DNA of 64,000 bases, from positions 1 through 64,000 of the forward strand of contig CAVZSM010000015.1 in assembly GCA_963777905.1 (NCBI GenBank). The letters run 5' to 3'. The notes under the pieces are model-generated. The model made no database searches. It was not told the origin of the DNA and saw nothing but the letters and a program-made list of their open reading frames with translations. The DNA is from Trebonia sp963777905. Its GTDB lineage: Bacteria > Actinomycetota > Actinomycetes > Streptosporangiales > Streptosporangiaceae. Below, in pieces: positions 52,300 to 61,207 of this stretch; position 1 is the first letter of the stretch; each line of letters begins with the position of its first letter. A program made the translations under genes and the position numbers.

Positions 52300-52788
52300 A
52301 TGCCAGTCCCCAGCCGTCGTCTCGCCGTCGCGGGAGTCATCGCCGCCGCGGTGATCGCCCTGCCCGCCGCCGCGTTCGCGTCCGGTTCCACGTCATCCGG
52401 CAAGCCAGGGCCGTCCGCGACGGCGAGCAACTCCGCCCCGGCGGTTAAGTCGCCAGCGCCGAACACGTCCGCCCCGGCGTCCAAGTCCCCGGGGCCGAAC
52501 CCGTGCGCGGCGGCGGCGATGAAGGCCGCGGCGCGCCAGTCCGGGACGCTTGAGAGGCAGGCCGCGCAGGCGATGGTGGCCGCCCTCGCCAGCCAGCTCG
52601 GCGTCAGCGACAGCGCCGCACAGCGCGCGCTGAATCAGATCAACGCACTGAGCGACAGGGACGGCGTGGACCCCGCCAGCCCGGCGTTCGCCGCGATCGC
52701 TCACCAGCTCGGCGTGACCCCGGCCCGGCTGGCCGCCGCGCTGGACGCGGCCAAGCAAGCGGCCGGGCGCAGCGTGGGCGGCAATTAA
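52300..52788 (+). CDS. secreted small protein of unknown function (162 aa)
   Basis: GAAGGAG precedes ATG 52300. Signal peptide LAVAGVIAAAVIALPAAAFA with likely cleavage near residue 28, a Ser/Pro/Lys-rich low-complexity linker to about 68, then a helical domain (AAQAMVAALASQLGVSDSAA ... AIAHQLGVTPARLAAALDAA) with two similar LGV-S/T repeats. I recall such helical repeats in uncharacterised actinomycete secreted proteins. It lies upstream of a two-component system that could regulate it. Confidence 0.75.
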   Translation: MPVPSRRLAVAGVIAAAVIALPAAAFASGSTSSGKPGPSATASNSAPAVKSPAPNTSAPASKSPGPNPCAAAAMKAAARQSGTLERQAAQAMVAALASQLGVSDSAAQRALNQINALSDRDGVDPASPAFAAIAHQLGVTPARLAAALDAAKQAAGRSVGGN

Positions 52789-52820
52789 GAAGTGCCGACG
52801 TCGGCGAGGTCCCGCGCATA

Positions 52821-53501
52821 ATGGATCACGTGCGGGTCCTCGTTGTCGATGACGACGCGGCTGTGCGCCAATCGCTTTCCACCGCGCTGGGGCGTGACGG
52901 GTATGAGGTGCTGGCCGCCGACAGCGGCGGAGCCGCGCTCGCCCACATGGCGGCGACGAGCGTCGACGCGATCGTGCTCGACGTCGCCATGCGCGAGCCG
53001 AACGGCCTCGAGGTGTGCCGTCGGCTCAGGTCCCGCGGCGACCGGACGCCGATCTTGATGCTCACCGCCCGCGACCTGGTTGACGATCGCGTCGCCGGCC
53101 TGGACGCGGGCGCGGACGACTACCTCGCCAAGCCGTTCGCGCTCGCCGAGCTGCGCGCCCGGCTGCGCGCGCTGCTGCGCCGCAACGCAGCCAGCGCCGA
53201 ACAGCTCAGCTACGGCGACCTGGTGCTCGACCTGGCGGCGGCTCGGGTGACGAGGGGCGGGCGCGAGGTTCCCGTCACCCGCACCGAGTACTTGCTCCTC
53301 GAACTGTTCCTGCGCAACCCTGGCCGGGTACTGAGCCACTCGCAGATCTTCCAGGCGGTCTGGGGCTACGACTTCGGCCTGCGCTCGCACAACCTGTGGG
53401 TGTACATGAGCTACCTGCGCGCCAAGCTCGAGTCGGCCGGCGAGCCGCGCATCCTGCACACCGTGCGCGGGCTTGGCTACGTCCTGCGCGACGCGCCATG
53501 A
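52821..53501 (+). CDS. OmpR-family response regulator (226 aa)
   Basis: Receiver domain with acidic pocket DDD (10-12), phospho-acceptor Asp54 (VDAIVLDVAM), and Lys in YLAKPF. A winged-helix Trans_Reg_C domain (VTRTEYLLLELFLRNPGRVL; VYMSYLRAKLE; VRGLGYVLRDAP) completes it. It resembles MprA/TcrA-type regulators. It overlaps the kinase gene by four bases (ATGA at 53498-53501). Confidence 0.93.
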   Translation: MDHVRVLVVDDDAAVRQSLSTALGRDGYEVLAADSGGAALAHMAATSVDAIVLDVAMREPNGLEVCRRLRSRGDRTPILMLTARDLVDDRVAGLDAGADDYLAKPFALAELRARLRALLRRNAASAEQLSYGDLVLDLAAARVTRGGREVPVTRTEYLLLELFLRNPGRVLSHSQIFQAVWGYDFGLRSHNLWVYMSYLRAKLESAGEPRILHTVRGLGYVLRDAP

Positions 53502-54868
53502 CGTTGCGGAACCGGGTCTCGGCGGCGGCGGCAGTCGGCGTGCTGATCGTCGTTGCCGCGGTCAGCGGCGTGCTGTATTTCGTCTACGCCGCGAGCGTGC
53601 ATTCCCGCGTCGACGCGACCCTTATCGATGCTGCCCAGCAAGCCTCTAGCGTCGCCCAGCAAATCAAGCAGTCGGCCGCGGGCACTAGCGGATCTATCCC
53701 CGACTTCGAGAGGCCGGTCACGGTGGGCAGTGTAGAACTGCAGCTGTCCAATGGTCCGGTGGCCGTGGGTCAGCCTAGCCAGTTCGGGCCCCTCGACAGC
53801 CAGGACGTCGCGGTAGCCGAGGGCGCGCAGCCGCCCTACTTCGCCACCGTGGACATGGGCGGACATCAGTTCCGGGTCTATACCGCGGCCATGCCCGGCG
53901 GGTCAGATGCCGGGCTGGTGCGCGCCAGCCGGGCCACGGACGCCGACGACGGCACGCTGCGCGACGCGGCCCTGCTGCTGGCCGCGCTGACCGTCGGGGC
54001 CGCGGGCATCACCTACGGCGCGGCGCGGCTGACCGCGGGCCGCATTCTGCGGCCCATCGCTGAGCTCACCGCGACCGCCGAGCACATCACCAAGACCCGC
54101 GACCTCACCGCCCGTCGCTTCACCGGGCCTAACGGCGCCGGGACCAGCGACGAGGTGGGCCGGCTCAGCTCGTCCTTCGGCTCCATGCTGGCCGCGCTGC
54201 ATGATTCGGTCACCGCGCAGCGGCAGCTCGTCGCCGACGCCTCGCACGAACTGCGCACCCCGCTGACCAGCCTGACGACGAACCTGGACCTGCTCGAGGA
54301 CGGCGCAGGCCTGGCCGACCCGCAGGCGCCCGCCCTGGTGCGGGCGGCACGGGAGCAGGCCGGCGAGCTCGACCAGCTGATCACCGACCTGCTCGACCTC
54401 GCCCGCTACCACGAGTCCGCACCGCATCGCGAGACCGTGCGGCTGGACCTGCTCACCGGCCAGGCGGTGCACCGCCTGGGCCAGCGAGGCCCGCACGCGG
54501 TCATCGAGGCCGAGCTGAGCCCGTGCCTGGTGCACGTCGACCCCGCCGCGGTCGATCACGCCGTCGGCAACCTGATCGACAACGCCGTCAAGTGGAGTCC
54601 GCCAGGCGCCGCGGTCCGCGTCGTCGTCGAGAACGGCCGGGTCGTGGTCAGCGATCGCGGGCCGGGCATCGCGGACGAGGATCTCCCGCACATCTTCGAG
54701 CGCTTCTACCGGGCGCCCGACGCGCGGGGAATGCCGGGCGCGGGGCTGGGGCTGGCCATCGTCGGCAGCGTCGCGCAGGCGAACGAAGGCACCGTCGAGG
54801 TGCGGACCGGGCCAGCCGGGTCGGCGTTCACCCTCGCGTTCCCGCCGCTGGAAAACGCCGGGGACTGA
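53498..54868 (+). CDS. sensor histidine kinase (456 aa)
   Basis: Two transmembrane helices (about 8-30 and 146-168) flank an extracytoplasmic sensor of about 115 residues. HAMP (RILRPIAELTATAEHITKTR), the H-box DASHELRTPLTSL with His250, N-box GNLIDNAVKWS, and G-boxes DRGPGIAD and GAGLGLAIV are all present. It phosphorylates the overlapping response regulator. The signal is unknown. Confidence 0.93.
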   Translation: MTLRNRVSAAAAVGVLIVVAAVSGVLYFVYAASVHSRVDATLIDAAQQASSVAQQIKQSAAGTSGSIPDFERPVTVGSVELQLSNGPVAVGQPSQFGPLDSQDVAVAEGAQPPYFATVDMGGHQFRVYTAAMPGGSDAGLVRASRATDADDGTLRDAALLLAALTVGAAGITYGAARLTAGRILRPIAELTATAEHITKTRDLTARRFTGPNGAGTSDEVGRLSSSFGSMLAALHDSVTAQRQLVADASHELRTPLTSLTTNLDLLEDGAGLADPQAPALVRAAREQAGELDQLITDLLDLARYHESAPHRETVRLDLLTGQAVHRLGQRGPHAVIEAELSPCLVHVDPAAVDHAVGNLIDNAVKWSPPGAAVRVVVENGRVVVSDRGPGIADEDLPHIFERFYRAPDARGMPGAGLGLAIVGSVAQANEGTVEVRTGPAGSAFTLAFPPLENAGD

Positions 54869-54881
54869 TCAGTACCGCGAT

Positions 54882-56141
54882 TCACCCGCCCTGCTGTCCC
54901 TGCGATCTGACTTCTGCCAGCCGCGCGTTCAGGAACCGCCGCTCGGGGCCGGTGCCAGCGAGGGCTGCCGCCTCCTCGTAGGCGCTGGCGGCTTCTTCGT
55001 TCCGGCCAAGGCGGCGCAGGAAGTCGGCCCTGGTCGCGGGCAGCAGGTAGTAGCCGGCGAGGGCGTCGTCGGCCTCCAGGCGCCGCAGTATCGCCAGTCC
55101 CGCGGCGGGGCCGTCGGCCATGGCCACCGCGACCGCGCGGTTCAGTTCGATCACCGGCGAGCCGGTCATGTCGGCCAGGTACTGGTAGAGCCGGGCGATC
55201 CTCGGCCAGTCGGTGGCCTGCGCCGTCGGGGCGGCGGCGTGGCAGCCGGCGATGGCCGCCTGGAGCTGGTACTGGCCGGGCCGCCGGGCGGCGAGAGCCT
55301 CTTCGAGATGCCGGCGGGCGAGGCCTATCTGGACCTGGTCCCAGCGGCCGCGGTCCTGGTCCTCGAGGGTGACCAGGTCCCCGCGATCATTCACTCGCGC
55401 CGTCTGCCGTGAGCGCTGGTACAGCATGAGGGCGAGCAGTCCCTTGGCCTCCGGTTCCCCCGGCAGGAGCTCAGCCAGGACCTGAGCCAGGGCAACGGCC
55501 TGATCGCAGAGGTCTCGGCGGATGAGGTTTTCTCCGGCACTGGCCGAATACCCCTCGTTGAAAACCAGGTAGAGCACCGCAAGGACGCCTGGCACCCGTT
55601 CCGGCAGGGCGTCGGCCGGCGGCACCCGGTAGGGGATACGCGCGTTAGCGATCTTGTGCTTGGCCCGCCCGAGCCGCTTGGCCATCGTGGCCTCCGGCAC
55701 GAGGAAGGCACGGGCGATCTCGGCGGTGCTCAGCCCGGTCAGGGTACGGAGCGTCAGCGCGACCCGCGCTTCCATCGCCAGCGCGGGATGGCAGCAGGTG
55801 AAGATCAGCCGGAGCCGTTCATCCGGGACGGCACCGTCATCGGCGTCCGGCTCCCGGCCGTCCGTTCCCGTCTCTCTGGTTGCCATTACGGCCAGCTCCT
55901 CGACCTTGGCCCGGTAGGTGCTGCTGCGCCGCAGCCGGTCGATGGCCGCGTTGCGGGCCACGGTCATCAGCCACGCCCCCGGCCGGTTCGGCACGCCGTC
56001 GCGCGGCCAGCGGCGCAGCGCCTGGGCAAAGGCGTCCTGGGCGCATTCCTCGGCCAGGTCCCAGTCACCCGTCTGGTGGATCAGCGCCGCGGTGATGCGG
56101 CCCCATTCCTGCCGGAAGGCATCGGCCACGACCGTCCCCAC
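54882..56141 (-). CDS. ECF42-type (SigJ-like) sigma factor with DUF6596 and TPR-like tail (419 aa)
   Basis: Sigma region 2: DLAEECAQDAFAQALRRWPR followed by PGAWLMTVARNAAIDRLRR. Region 4: LTLRTLTGLSTAEIARAFLV then PEATMAKRLGRAKHKI. DUF6596 and helical repeats up to GQQGG make up the ECF42 architecture, for which no anti-sigma is known and a YCII/DGPF protein is the usual neighbour. GTG 56141 is preferred on family length; GTG 56129 is possible. It lies just after the YCII gene in the same direction. Confidence 0.87.
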   Translation of the reverse strand: MGTVVADAFRQEWGRITAALIHQTGDWDLAEECAQDAFAQALRRWPRDGVPNRPGAWLMTVARNAAIDRLRRSSTYRAKVEELAVMATRETGTDGREPDADDGAVPDERLRLIFTCCHPALAMEARVALTLRTLTGLSTAEIARAFLVPEATMAKRLGRAKHKIANARIPYRVPPADALPERVPGVLAVLYLVFNEGYSASAGENLIRRDLCDQAVALAQVLAELLPGEPEAKGLLALMLYQRSRQTARVNDRGDLVTLEDQDRGRWDQVQIGLARRHLEEALAARRPGQYQLQAAIAGCHAAAPTAQATDWPRIARLYQYLADMTGSPVIELNRAVAVAMADGPAAGLAILRRLEADDALAGYYLLPATRADFLRRLGRNEEAASAYEEAAALAGTGPERRFLNARLAEVRSQGQQGG

Positions 56142-56218
56142 GACGCTGGTCGCGGTGGCCCCGGCCGGTGCCTCGCCCGCGCCGGCTGCCGGTTCCGCGG
56201 GCTGGCCGCCGGGTCCGG

Positions 56219-56932
56219 CTAGTCCTCCTCGAACGGCCAGAACGGCCTCACCTCCAGGACGCCAAGACGGGCCATCGGGTGCCTGCGCGCGACCTCGATG
56301 GCTTCGTCGAGGTCCGCGCATTCGAGCACGTCGAATCCGGCGATCTGCTCCTTCGTCTCGGCGAACGGGCCGTCGGTCACGATGGCGCGGGAGTCCCTCA
56401 CCCGGACCGTGCGGGCGCTGCCCGGCGGCTCCAGTTCGCTGCCATACAGGCGTATGCCCCGGCCGTCCGTGTCGGCTACCCAGGGATCGACCGGTTCGAT
56501 GCGGTCAAACTCCCTGGCGTCGACCGCGGGGTCGGTGCAGACGAGCATCAGGTACTGGATCTTGCCCTCACCAGGCTCGGGCAGCGGCGCTGCCGGAGCG
56601 CGCTCCGGCAGCGCGCGCACCTCGATCGCACCCACCCAGGAGCTGGGGTGCCTGCTGGCCCACCGCACCGCCTCGTCCACGCTGGCGCACTCGAGCAGGT
56701 CGTAGCCGGCCACCTGCTCCTTGGTCTCCACGAACGGCCCGTCGGTGATGATGAGCTCGCCGTCCCGGATCTTGACCGTGGTGGCATCCGTCGTCGGCCG
56801 CAGGCGGCTCCCCTGCAGGTTGACCCCGGAGCGGATCGTCTCCTCGATCCACGAGGAGAACGAGGCCTGGGCCTCGTCATCCCACTTCGAGGCCAGCTCC
56901 GGGTCAGCAGCGTGGATCAGCATGTAACGCAT
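56219..56932 (-). CDS. tandem YCII (DGPF) domain protein (237 aa)
   Basis: GAGGAGGGG precedes ATG 56932. Two consecutive YCII domains: MRYMLIHAADPELASKWDDE ... IITDGPFVETKEQVAGYDLL and IQYLMLVCTDPAVDAREFDR ... IVTDGPFAETKEQIAGFDVL. Most ECF42-linked DGPF proteins carry one domain; here it is duplicated within the chain. Function unproved; it may modulate the adjacent sigma factor or be its target. Confidence 0.9.
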   Translation of the reverse strand: MRYMLIHAADPELASKWDDEAQASFSSWIEETIRSGVNLQGSRLRPTTDATTVKIRDGELIITDGPFVETKEQVAGYDLLECASVDEAVRWASRHPSSWVGAIEVRALPERAPAAPLPEPGEGKIQYLMLVCTDPAVDAREFDRIEPVDPWVADTDGRGIRLYGSELEPPGSARTVRVRDSRAIVTDGPFAETKEQIAGFDVLECADLDEAIEVARRHPMARLGVLEVRPFWPFEED

Positions 56933-56942
56933 GGCCCCTCCT

Positions 56943-57164
56943 CTACCGGGCACTTGACAGGAACCGTACCGGAGCCGTAACCGTGTCCGCCGCCCCGCGG
57001 GCCGGCCGCACGCGGTGCCTCAGCCGGAAGCTGCGCCCGAGGCAGGCCCGCAGGTCCCTCAGTGCGGCGGCAGTCTGACCCGCGCGTACGTCCGCGGCCC
57101 GCTGCTCGGCGGCGGTAAGGCCGCGCTCGTACTCGTACAGCTGATACGACAGTGGGTAAACCAT
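56943..57164 (-). CDS. small basic hypothetical protein (73 aa)
   Basis: GGAGAAG four bases before ATG 57164. MVYPLSYQLYEYERGLTAAE followed by an Arg-rich helix. Resembles the class of short orphan proteins starting MV(H/Y)P often found next to ECF sigma operons. It ends just before the YCII ribosome site, so it is probably in the same transcript. Confidence 0.6.
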   Translation of the reverse strand: MVYPLSYQLYEYERGLTAAEQRAADVRAGQTAAALRDLRACLGRSFRLRHRVRPARGAADTVTAPVRFLSSAR

Positions 57165-57274
57165 CGCTTCTCCATCCGGTGAACGTTCTCGAGCCGCCCT
57201 TTCGGCTCGTCCACTCGGACGACGAACGGAATCCCCGAGATGGACACTGCCAAATCGGATGCGAGAATCGCGAC

Positions 57275-57625
57275 ATGGGGATCAAAGGTAAGTCAGGGCG
57301 GTCGGGTGGTTCCGCTGGCTCGATCCTGAGCATCGGGTCCAGCGGGTCGATCCTGTCGATCGGCTCCTCCGGCTCGATCCTGAGCATCGGCTCCGCGGGG
57401 TCGGTCCTGTCGATCGGCTCGGTCGCCTCGTTCGCCTGCATCTGCTCGGTCGGCTCGTTCGCGAGCGCCGGCTCGATCCTGTCCGCGGTGTCCCGCCTGT
57501 CCATCCTGGCATGGCGGTCAGCAGGCGGACCGGACGCTACGGTGGTGCCATGGCGACTGCGCAGCCTGACCCGCCGCTTGCCGCCGACGAGCTCGTCGCG
57601 GCCGGCACCGAGCGAGAAGTCCTAG
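57275..57625 (+). CDS. Gly-Ser-Ile-Leu decapeptide-repeat protein (116 aa)
   Basis: ATG 57275. After MGIKGKSGRSGG there are four near-perfect repeats of GSILSIGSSG or GSVLSIGSAG (30-base units in DNA), then more divergent repeats (VASFACICSV, GSFASAGSIL) to about residue 80. The regular pattern of a small residue pair and a hydrophobic pair suggests a beta-helix or fibre-like fold. The last 35 residues overlap the next gene and look unlike the family, so the true end may be near 57520. I recall similar uncharacterised repeats in other actinomycetes. Function unknown. Confidence 0.6.
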   Translation: MGIKGKSGRSGGSAGSILSIGSSGSILSIGSSGSILSIGSAGSVLSIGSVASFACICSVGSFASAGSILSAVSRLSILAWRSAGGPDATVVPWRLRSLTRRLPPTSSSRPAPSEKS

Positions 57626-58077
57626 AAGCGTTCCTCGACTTCCACCGCGAGGTCCTTGTCCGCAAGGTCTCCGGTGTCTCTGAGCAGGAGGCCCGGCACC
57701 GCCGCGTGCCGTCGAAGACGACGCTGGCCGGCCTGGTCAAGCACATGACCGGGGTGGAGCGTGGCTGGTTCCAGCGGGTGCTGGCCGGACGGCCCAAGGC
57801 CGAGATCGGTCCCAACGTCGGCGGCGGCGACGACAGCTGGGAGCTGGCCGACGACGAGACGGTCGCGTCGCTGGTGGCGGAGTATCGGCGCGCCTGCGAA
57901 GAGTCGCGGCAGACCGCCGCGCGGTTCGCTCTCGACGACACCGTGCCGCAGCGGCGGCTGGGCCAGGTGTCGCTGCGCTGGATCTACGTGCACATGATCG
58001 AGGAGACCGCGCGGCACGTCGGGCACGCGGACATCCTGCGCGAGCAGACCGACGGCGCCGTCGGCGTCGACGGCTAG
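57550..58077 (+). CDS. DinB-family (DUF664) protein (175 aa)
   Basis: VRKVSGVSEQEARHRRVPSK and TTLAGLVKHMTGVERGWFQR carry the first metal-site His, and RWIYVHMIEETARHVGHADI supplies the other two (H..E..RHxGH), as in DUF664/DinB four-helix metal proteins. Many use mycothiol or bacillithiol as cofactor. ATG 57550 has GGTGG upstream. The next gene starts one base after its stop, so they form an operon. Confidence 0.87.
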   Translation: MATAQPDPPLAADELVAAGTEREVLEAFLDFHREVLVRKVSGVSEQEARHRRVPSKTTLAGLVKHMTGVERGWFQRVLAGRPKAEIGPNVGGGDDSWELADDETVASLVAEYRRACEESRQTAARFALDDTVPQRRLGQVSLRWIYVHMIEETARHVGHADILREQTDGAVGVDG

Positions 58078-58078
58078 C

Positions 58079-60145
58079 ATGAGCAGCCCCGGTGTCAGCC
58101 GGCGCCGCTTCCTGCAGTACACCGGGCTAGGCGCGGCCGCGGCTATCGGCGCCACCGGTTGCACGGCAGCCGCTGGGGGAGGCGGCAGTTCGGCGGCGGC
58201 CAAGCCGACCCTGCCCAGCGGGTGGACCGGGACCATCGCCGACGTGCAGCACGTCGTGATCCTCATGCAGGAGAACCGGTCCTTCGACCACTACTTCGGC
58301 ACACTGCGCGGCGTCCGCGGCTTCGGCGACAAGCAGGCTCTCAGGTACCAGAACGGGACCGGCATCTTCCAGCAGCCCGACAAGACGCGCACCGACCTGG
58401 GTTACCTGCTCCCTTACAACCTCACCGACCAGACCGACGGCGACCTCGACCACGGGTGGGCCGGCGACCACGAGGCCTGGAACGGCGGGCAGTGGAACAA
58501 CTGGGTTCCGGCCAAGACCGAAGAGACGATGGGCTACTTCACCAGGAACGAGATCCCGTTCCAGTACGCGGTGGCCGACGCCTTCACCATCTGCGATGGC
58601 TATCACCAGGCGATCATGGCGCCCACCAGCCCCAACCGGATGTACTTCTGGACGGGGACGTCGTCGGGCCTTATCAGCAATCCGGGCGACTACGAGGTGC
58701 ACTTCGGGCCGGACGCCGGGACGCCGGAGGTGAAGACCTATCCCGAGCTGCTGCAGGCCGCCGGGGTCAGCTGGCAGGTGTACACCAACGACCAGGTAGG
58801 CGACAGCGGCAGCTATCCCGATTACTTCCTCGGCGACTACGGCGACAATCCGCTCTGGTTCTACCAGCAGCACAACACCACCAACAGCCGCAATGGCGGG
58901 ACCGGGGTGCTCGCGGCCCGCGGCGCGGTCACGCCGTGGCAGACCGACGCGGGGGCGCCGTCGCTGAGCAAGACCCACGCCGCGTACGTGCTGTCGTCGT
59001 TCATCAACGACGTCAAGAGCAGCAAGCTCCCCCAGGTGTCGTGGATCGTCGCCCCCGCCGGCTACTGCGAGCACCCGTCCTACACCCCCGACTACGGGGC
59101 GCACTACGTGAACACCGTGCTGCAGGCGCTGTTCTCGAACCCGGACCTGTGGAAGACCACGGCGCTGTTCATCACCTACGACGAGCACGACGGGTTCTTC
59201 GATCACCAGCTCCCCCCGTACCCCGAGGCGACCGTCACCGACGAGTACATCGCGGGGCTGCCGATCGGTCCTGGCACACGGGTCCCGATGCTGATCTGCT
59301 CGCCGTGGACCCGGGGCGGCTACGTGGACTCCAACGTCTACGACCACACCTCGATGCTCCAGTTCCTGGCCGCCTGGACGGGGGTGAAGCCGGCCAACGT
59401 CACCCCGTGGCGGGCGTCAGTGACCGGTGACCTGACCACCGCGTTCGACTTCGGGCACCCGGACTTCTCGATCCCTGGCAACATCCCGACCCTCGATCAG
59501 ACCTGGAAGCTGACCCAGCTGACCGGCGGATCGACGACGCCTCCGGCCGAAGGCGATCAGAAGATGCCGGCCCAGGAGCCCGGCAGCCGGCCGCACCGCC
59601 CGACCAACTACCAGCTGCACGCCGACGTGACAGTGAACCGCACCACCAGTCAGGTCACCGCCGCGCTCGCCAACAGCGGCAAAGTCGGTGCCTCTTTCGC
59701 CGTCTACCCCGACGCCTACCTGCCTTTCGGCGCCACGCCGGTCACGGTGCTCCCCGGCTCCCCAGGCTCTTACACCTGGGACGCGGCGGCGACAGCCGGG
59801 AAGTACGCCTTCTCGGTCTACGGCCCCGACGGGTTCCTGACCAGCTTCACCGGCACGGTTGTGCCCGCCGGCCTGACCACCGGCCAGGTCCCGGTCGTCA
59901 CCGCCACCCTGCGGTCCGGCCCCGCCAACGCGGTCGAGATCACGCTGGCCAACCACGGCCAGCAGGAGATCGTCTACACCCTGGCCCCGAACGACTACAA
60001 GGGCCGCACCCAGACGGTCACCGTGAGCCTCGGCGGTCCGAAGACCATCAGCTGGCCGACCGATCAGTACGGCTACTACGACGTAGTGATCACCGCCAAC
60101 ACCGCCGACGGCTTCCGCCGCCGTTACGCGGGCCGCGTCGCCTGA
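58079..60145 (+). CDS. Tat-exported phospholipase C (phosphoesterase family, 688 aa)
   Basis: Twin-arginine signal SRRRFLQYTGLGAAAAIGAT ending at a lipobox-like cysteine (GATGC), so possibly a Tat lipoprotein. Catalytic start HVVILMQENRSFDHYFGTLR and metal motifs ITYDEHDGFFDH and YDHTSMLQF define the acid phosphatase/PLC family. Two C-terminal beta-sandwich domains (DUF756-type, about 510-688) are typical of PLC of 650-700 residues. It hydrolyses phosphatidylcholine or related lipids outside the cell. The 3' end overlaps the convergent HIT gene by 22 bases. Confidence 0.92.
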   Translation: MSSPGVSRRRFLQYTGLGAAAAIGATGCTAAAGGGGSSAAAKPTLPSGWTGTIADVQHVVILMQENRSFDHYFGTLRGVRGFGDKQALRYQNGTGIFQQPDKTRTDLGYLLPYNLTDQTDGDLDHGWAGDHEAWNGGQWNNWVPAKTEETMGYFTRNEIPFQYAVADAFTICDGYHQAIMAPTSPNRMYFWTGTSSGLISNPGDYEVHFGPDAGTPEVKTYPELLQAAGVSWQVYTNDQVGDSGSYPDYFLGDYGDNPLWFYQQHNTTNSRNGGTGVLAARGAVTPWQTDAGAPSLSKTHAAYVLSSFINDVKSSKLPQVSWIVAPAGYCEHPSYTPDYGAHYVNTVLQALFSNPDLWKTTALFITYDEHDGFFDHQLPPYPEATVTDEYIAGLPIGPGTRVPMLICSPWTRGGYVDSNVYDHTSMLQFLAAWTGVKPANVTPWRASVTGDLTTAFDFGHPDFSIPGNIPTLDQTWKLTQLTGGSTTPPAEGDQKMPAQEPGSRPHRPTNYQLHADVTVNRTTSQVTAALANSGKVGASFAVYPDAYLPFGATPVTVLPGSPGSYTWDAAATAGKYAFSVYGPDGFLTSFTGTVVPAGLTTGQVPVVTATLRSGPANAVEITLANHGQQEIVYTLAPNDYKGRTQTVTVSLGGPKTISWPTDQYGYYDVVITANTADGFRRRYAGRVA

Positions 60146-60615
60146 CCCAGGAGGCCGCGGAGGTCCGCGGCCTGGGCGTGCAGCTCCGCGTCCGGTACCG
60201 GGTCGGGCGAGAAAACGTCCTGCCATTCGATCGGGCCGCCCGGCGCGGGGTCGTCGCGGTACCGCGGCAGGACGTGGGTGTGCAGGTGGGGGACCTGGTT
60301 GCCGAGGGTGAAGTAGTTCAGCTTGACCGGGCTGAACCGCGCCCGCACCGCCCGCCCGGTCGCCAGCACCTCGGCCCAGTACCGGCTCGCCTGCTCAGCG
60401 GGCAGGTCCGCCGGCTCGGCGACGTGCCCGTGCTTCCATATCACGATGCAGTATCCCGGCAGGCGGCTGCGCCGCTCCAGGTAGACGTCGGCGACATCGC
60501 CAGTGAACACCTCGACAGCGAAGTCGTTGTCACCCTTGCCGAGCGTGGCGCACATCGGGCAGCCCTTGCCCGCCATCCGGTCGGCCCAGTCGTCCGGCCA
60601 CCCAGGTTCGGTCAT
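60124..60615 (-). CDS. HIT-family nucleotide hydrolase/transferase-like protein (163 aa)
   Basis: The HIT motif is HLHTHVLPR (H-x-H-x-H) preceded by KLNYFTLGNQVP. CPMCATLGKGDNDF at the N-terminus fits a zinc-bearing HIT subgroup. It hydrolyses nucleotide conjugates in the cytoplasm. ATG 60615. It diverges from the GyrI-like gene. Confidence 0.9.
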   Translation of the reverse strand: MTEPGWPDDWADRMAGKGCPMCATLGKGDNDFAVEVFTGDVADVYLERRSRLPGYCIVIWKHGHVAEPADLPAEQASRYWAEVLATGRAVRARFSPVKLNYFTLGNQVPHLHTHVLPRYRDDPAPGGPIEWQDVFSPDPVPDAELHAQAADLRGLLGQATRPA

Positions 60616-60674
60616 GCCTCATTCAAGCACCCGCCTACCACGGCTGCCGAGCACAGTGGTGGTAGCGTCGGCGC

Positions 60675-61130
60675 GTGCCGTATCAGGTGCGCGCCGAGCA
60701 GGCCGGCCCCAGGGTGCTGGCGGCTGTCCGCGCGGTCACCACACCCCAGCAGCTGGGCACCGACATCATCCGGCTGCTCGACCAGGTCTGGCCGGTGCTG
60801 CGCGGACAGGGCGCCCGCACCGAGCACAACGTCGTGATCTACCACCCCGGCGAGGCTGGCGAGCTCACCATCGACGCCGGGGTCGAGGTCTTCGGCGGCT
60901 TCGAAGAGCGCGGTGCGGTCCGGCGCATCACCACCCCAGCCGGGGAGGTCGCCACGGTGGCGCATTTCGGCGAGTACTCCGCCATGGGCGGCGCTTACGC
61001 GGCCCTGGATCAGTGGTGCTCCGCCAACGGCCGCCGCCAGGCGGGAGTGAGCTGGGAAGTCTACGGCGACTGGGACGACGACCCGGCCAAACGCCGAACC
61101 GACATCTACAAGCTGCTCGGCCCCGCTTAG
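60675..61130 (+). CDS. GyrI-like small-molecule-binding protein (151 aa)
   Basis: GTG 60675. One SHS2/GyrI-like domain: GELTIDAGVEVFGGFEERGA, VATVAHFGEYSAMGGAYAAL and the final WEVYGDWDDDPAKRRTDIYK(L) are diagnostic (E-x-Y then D-x3-R-TDIY). Usually ligand-binding or xenobiotic hydrolase-like. Single gene, ended by a long hairpin. Confidence 0.87.
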   Translation: MPYQVRAEQAGPRVLAAVRAVTTPQQLGTDIIRLLDQVWPVLRGQGARTEHNVVIYHPGEAGELTIDAGVEVFGGFEERGAVRRITTPAGEVATVAHFGEYSAMGGAYAALDQWCSANGRRQAGVSWEVYGDWDDDPAKRRTDIYKLLGPA

Positions 61131-61154
61131 CGCTTGCCCCCACGACCGCATTTC

Positions 61155-61207
61155 CATGATCACGTAAGAAAAGCACGCGCATAGGATGCTTTTTCTTCGT
61201 GATCATG
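61155..61207. terminator. 21-bp near-perfect inverted repeat after GyrI-like gene
   Basis: Arms 61155-61175 and 61187-61207 (CATGATCACG at both outer ends, an A/T run AAGAAAAGC/GCTTTTTCTT inside) around an 11-base loop. The position 25 bases past the stop suits a terminator. The palindromic outer ends also resemble operator DNA. Confidence 0.65.

Noticed and set aside
57275..57525. Gly/Ser repeats as a CRISPR array or PE_PGRS gene
   Set aside because: The 30-base units have no spacers and vary at codon third positions, so it is a protein repeat; there is no PE domain.
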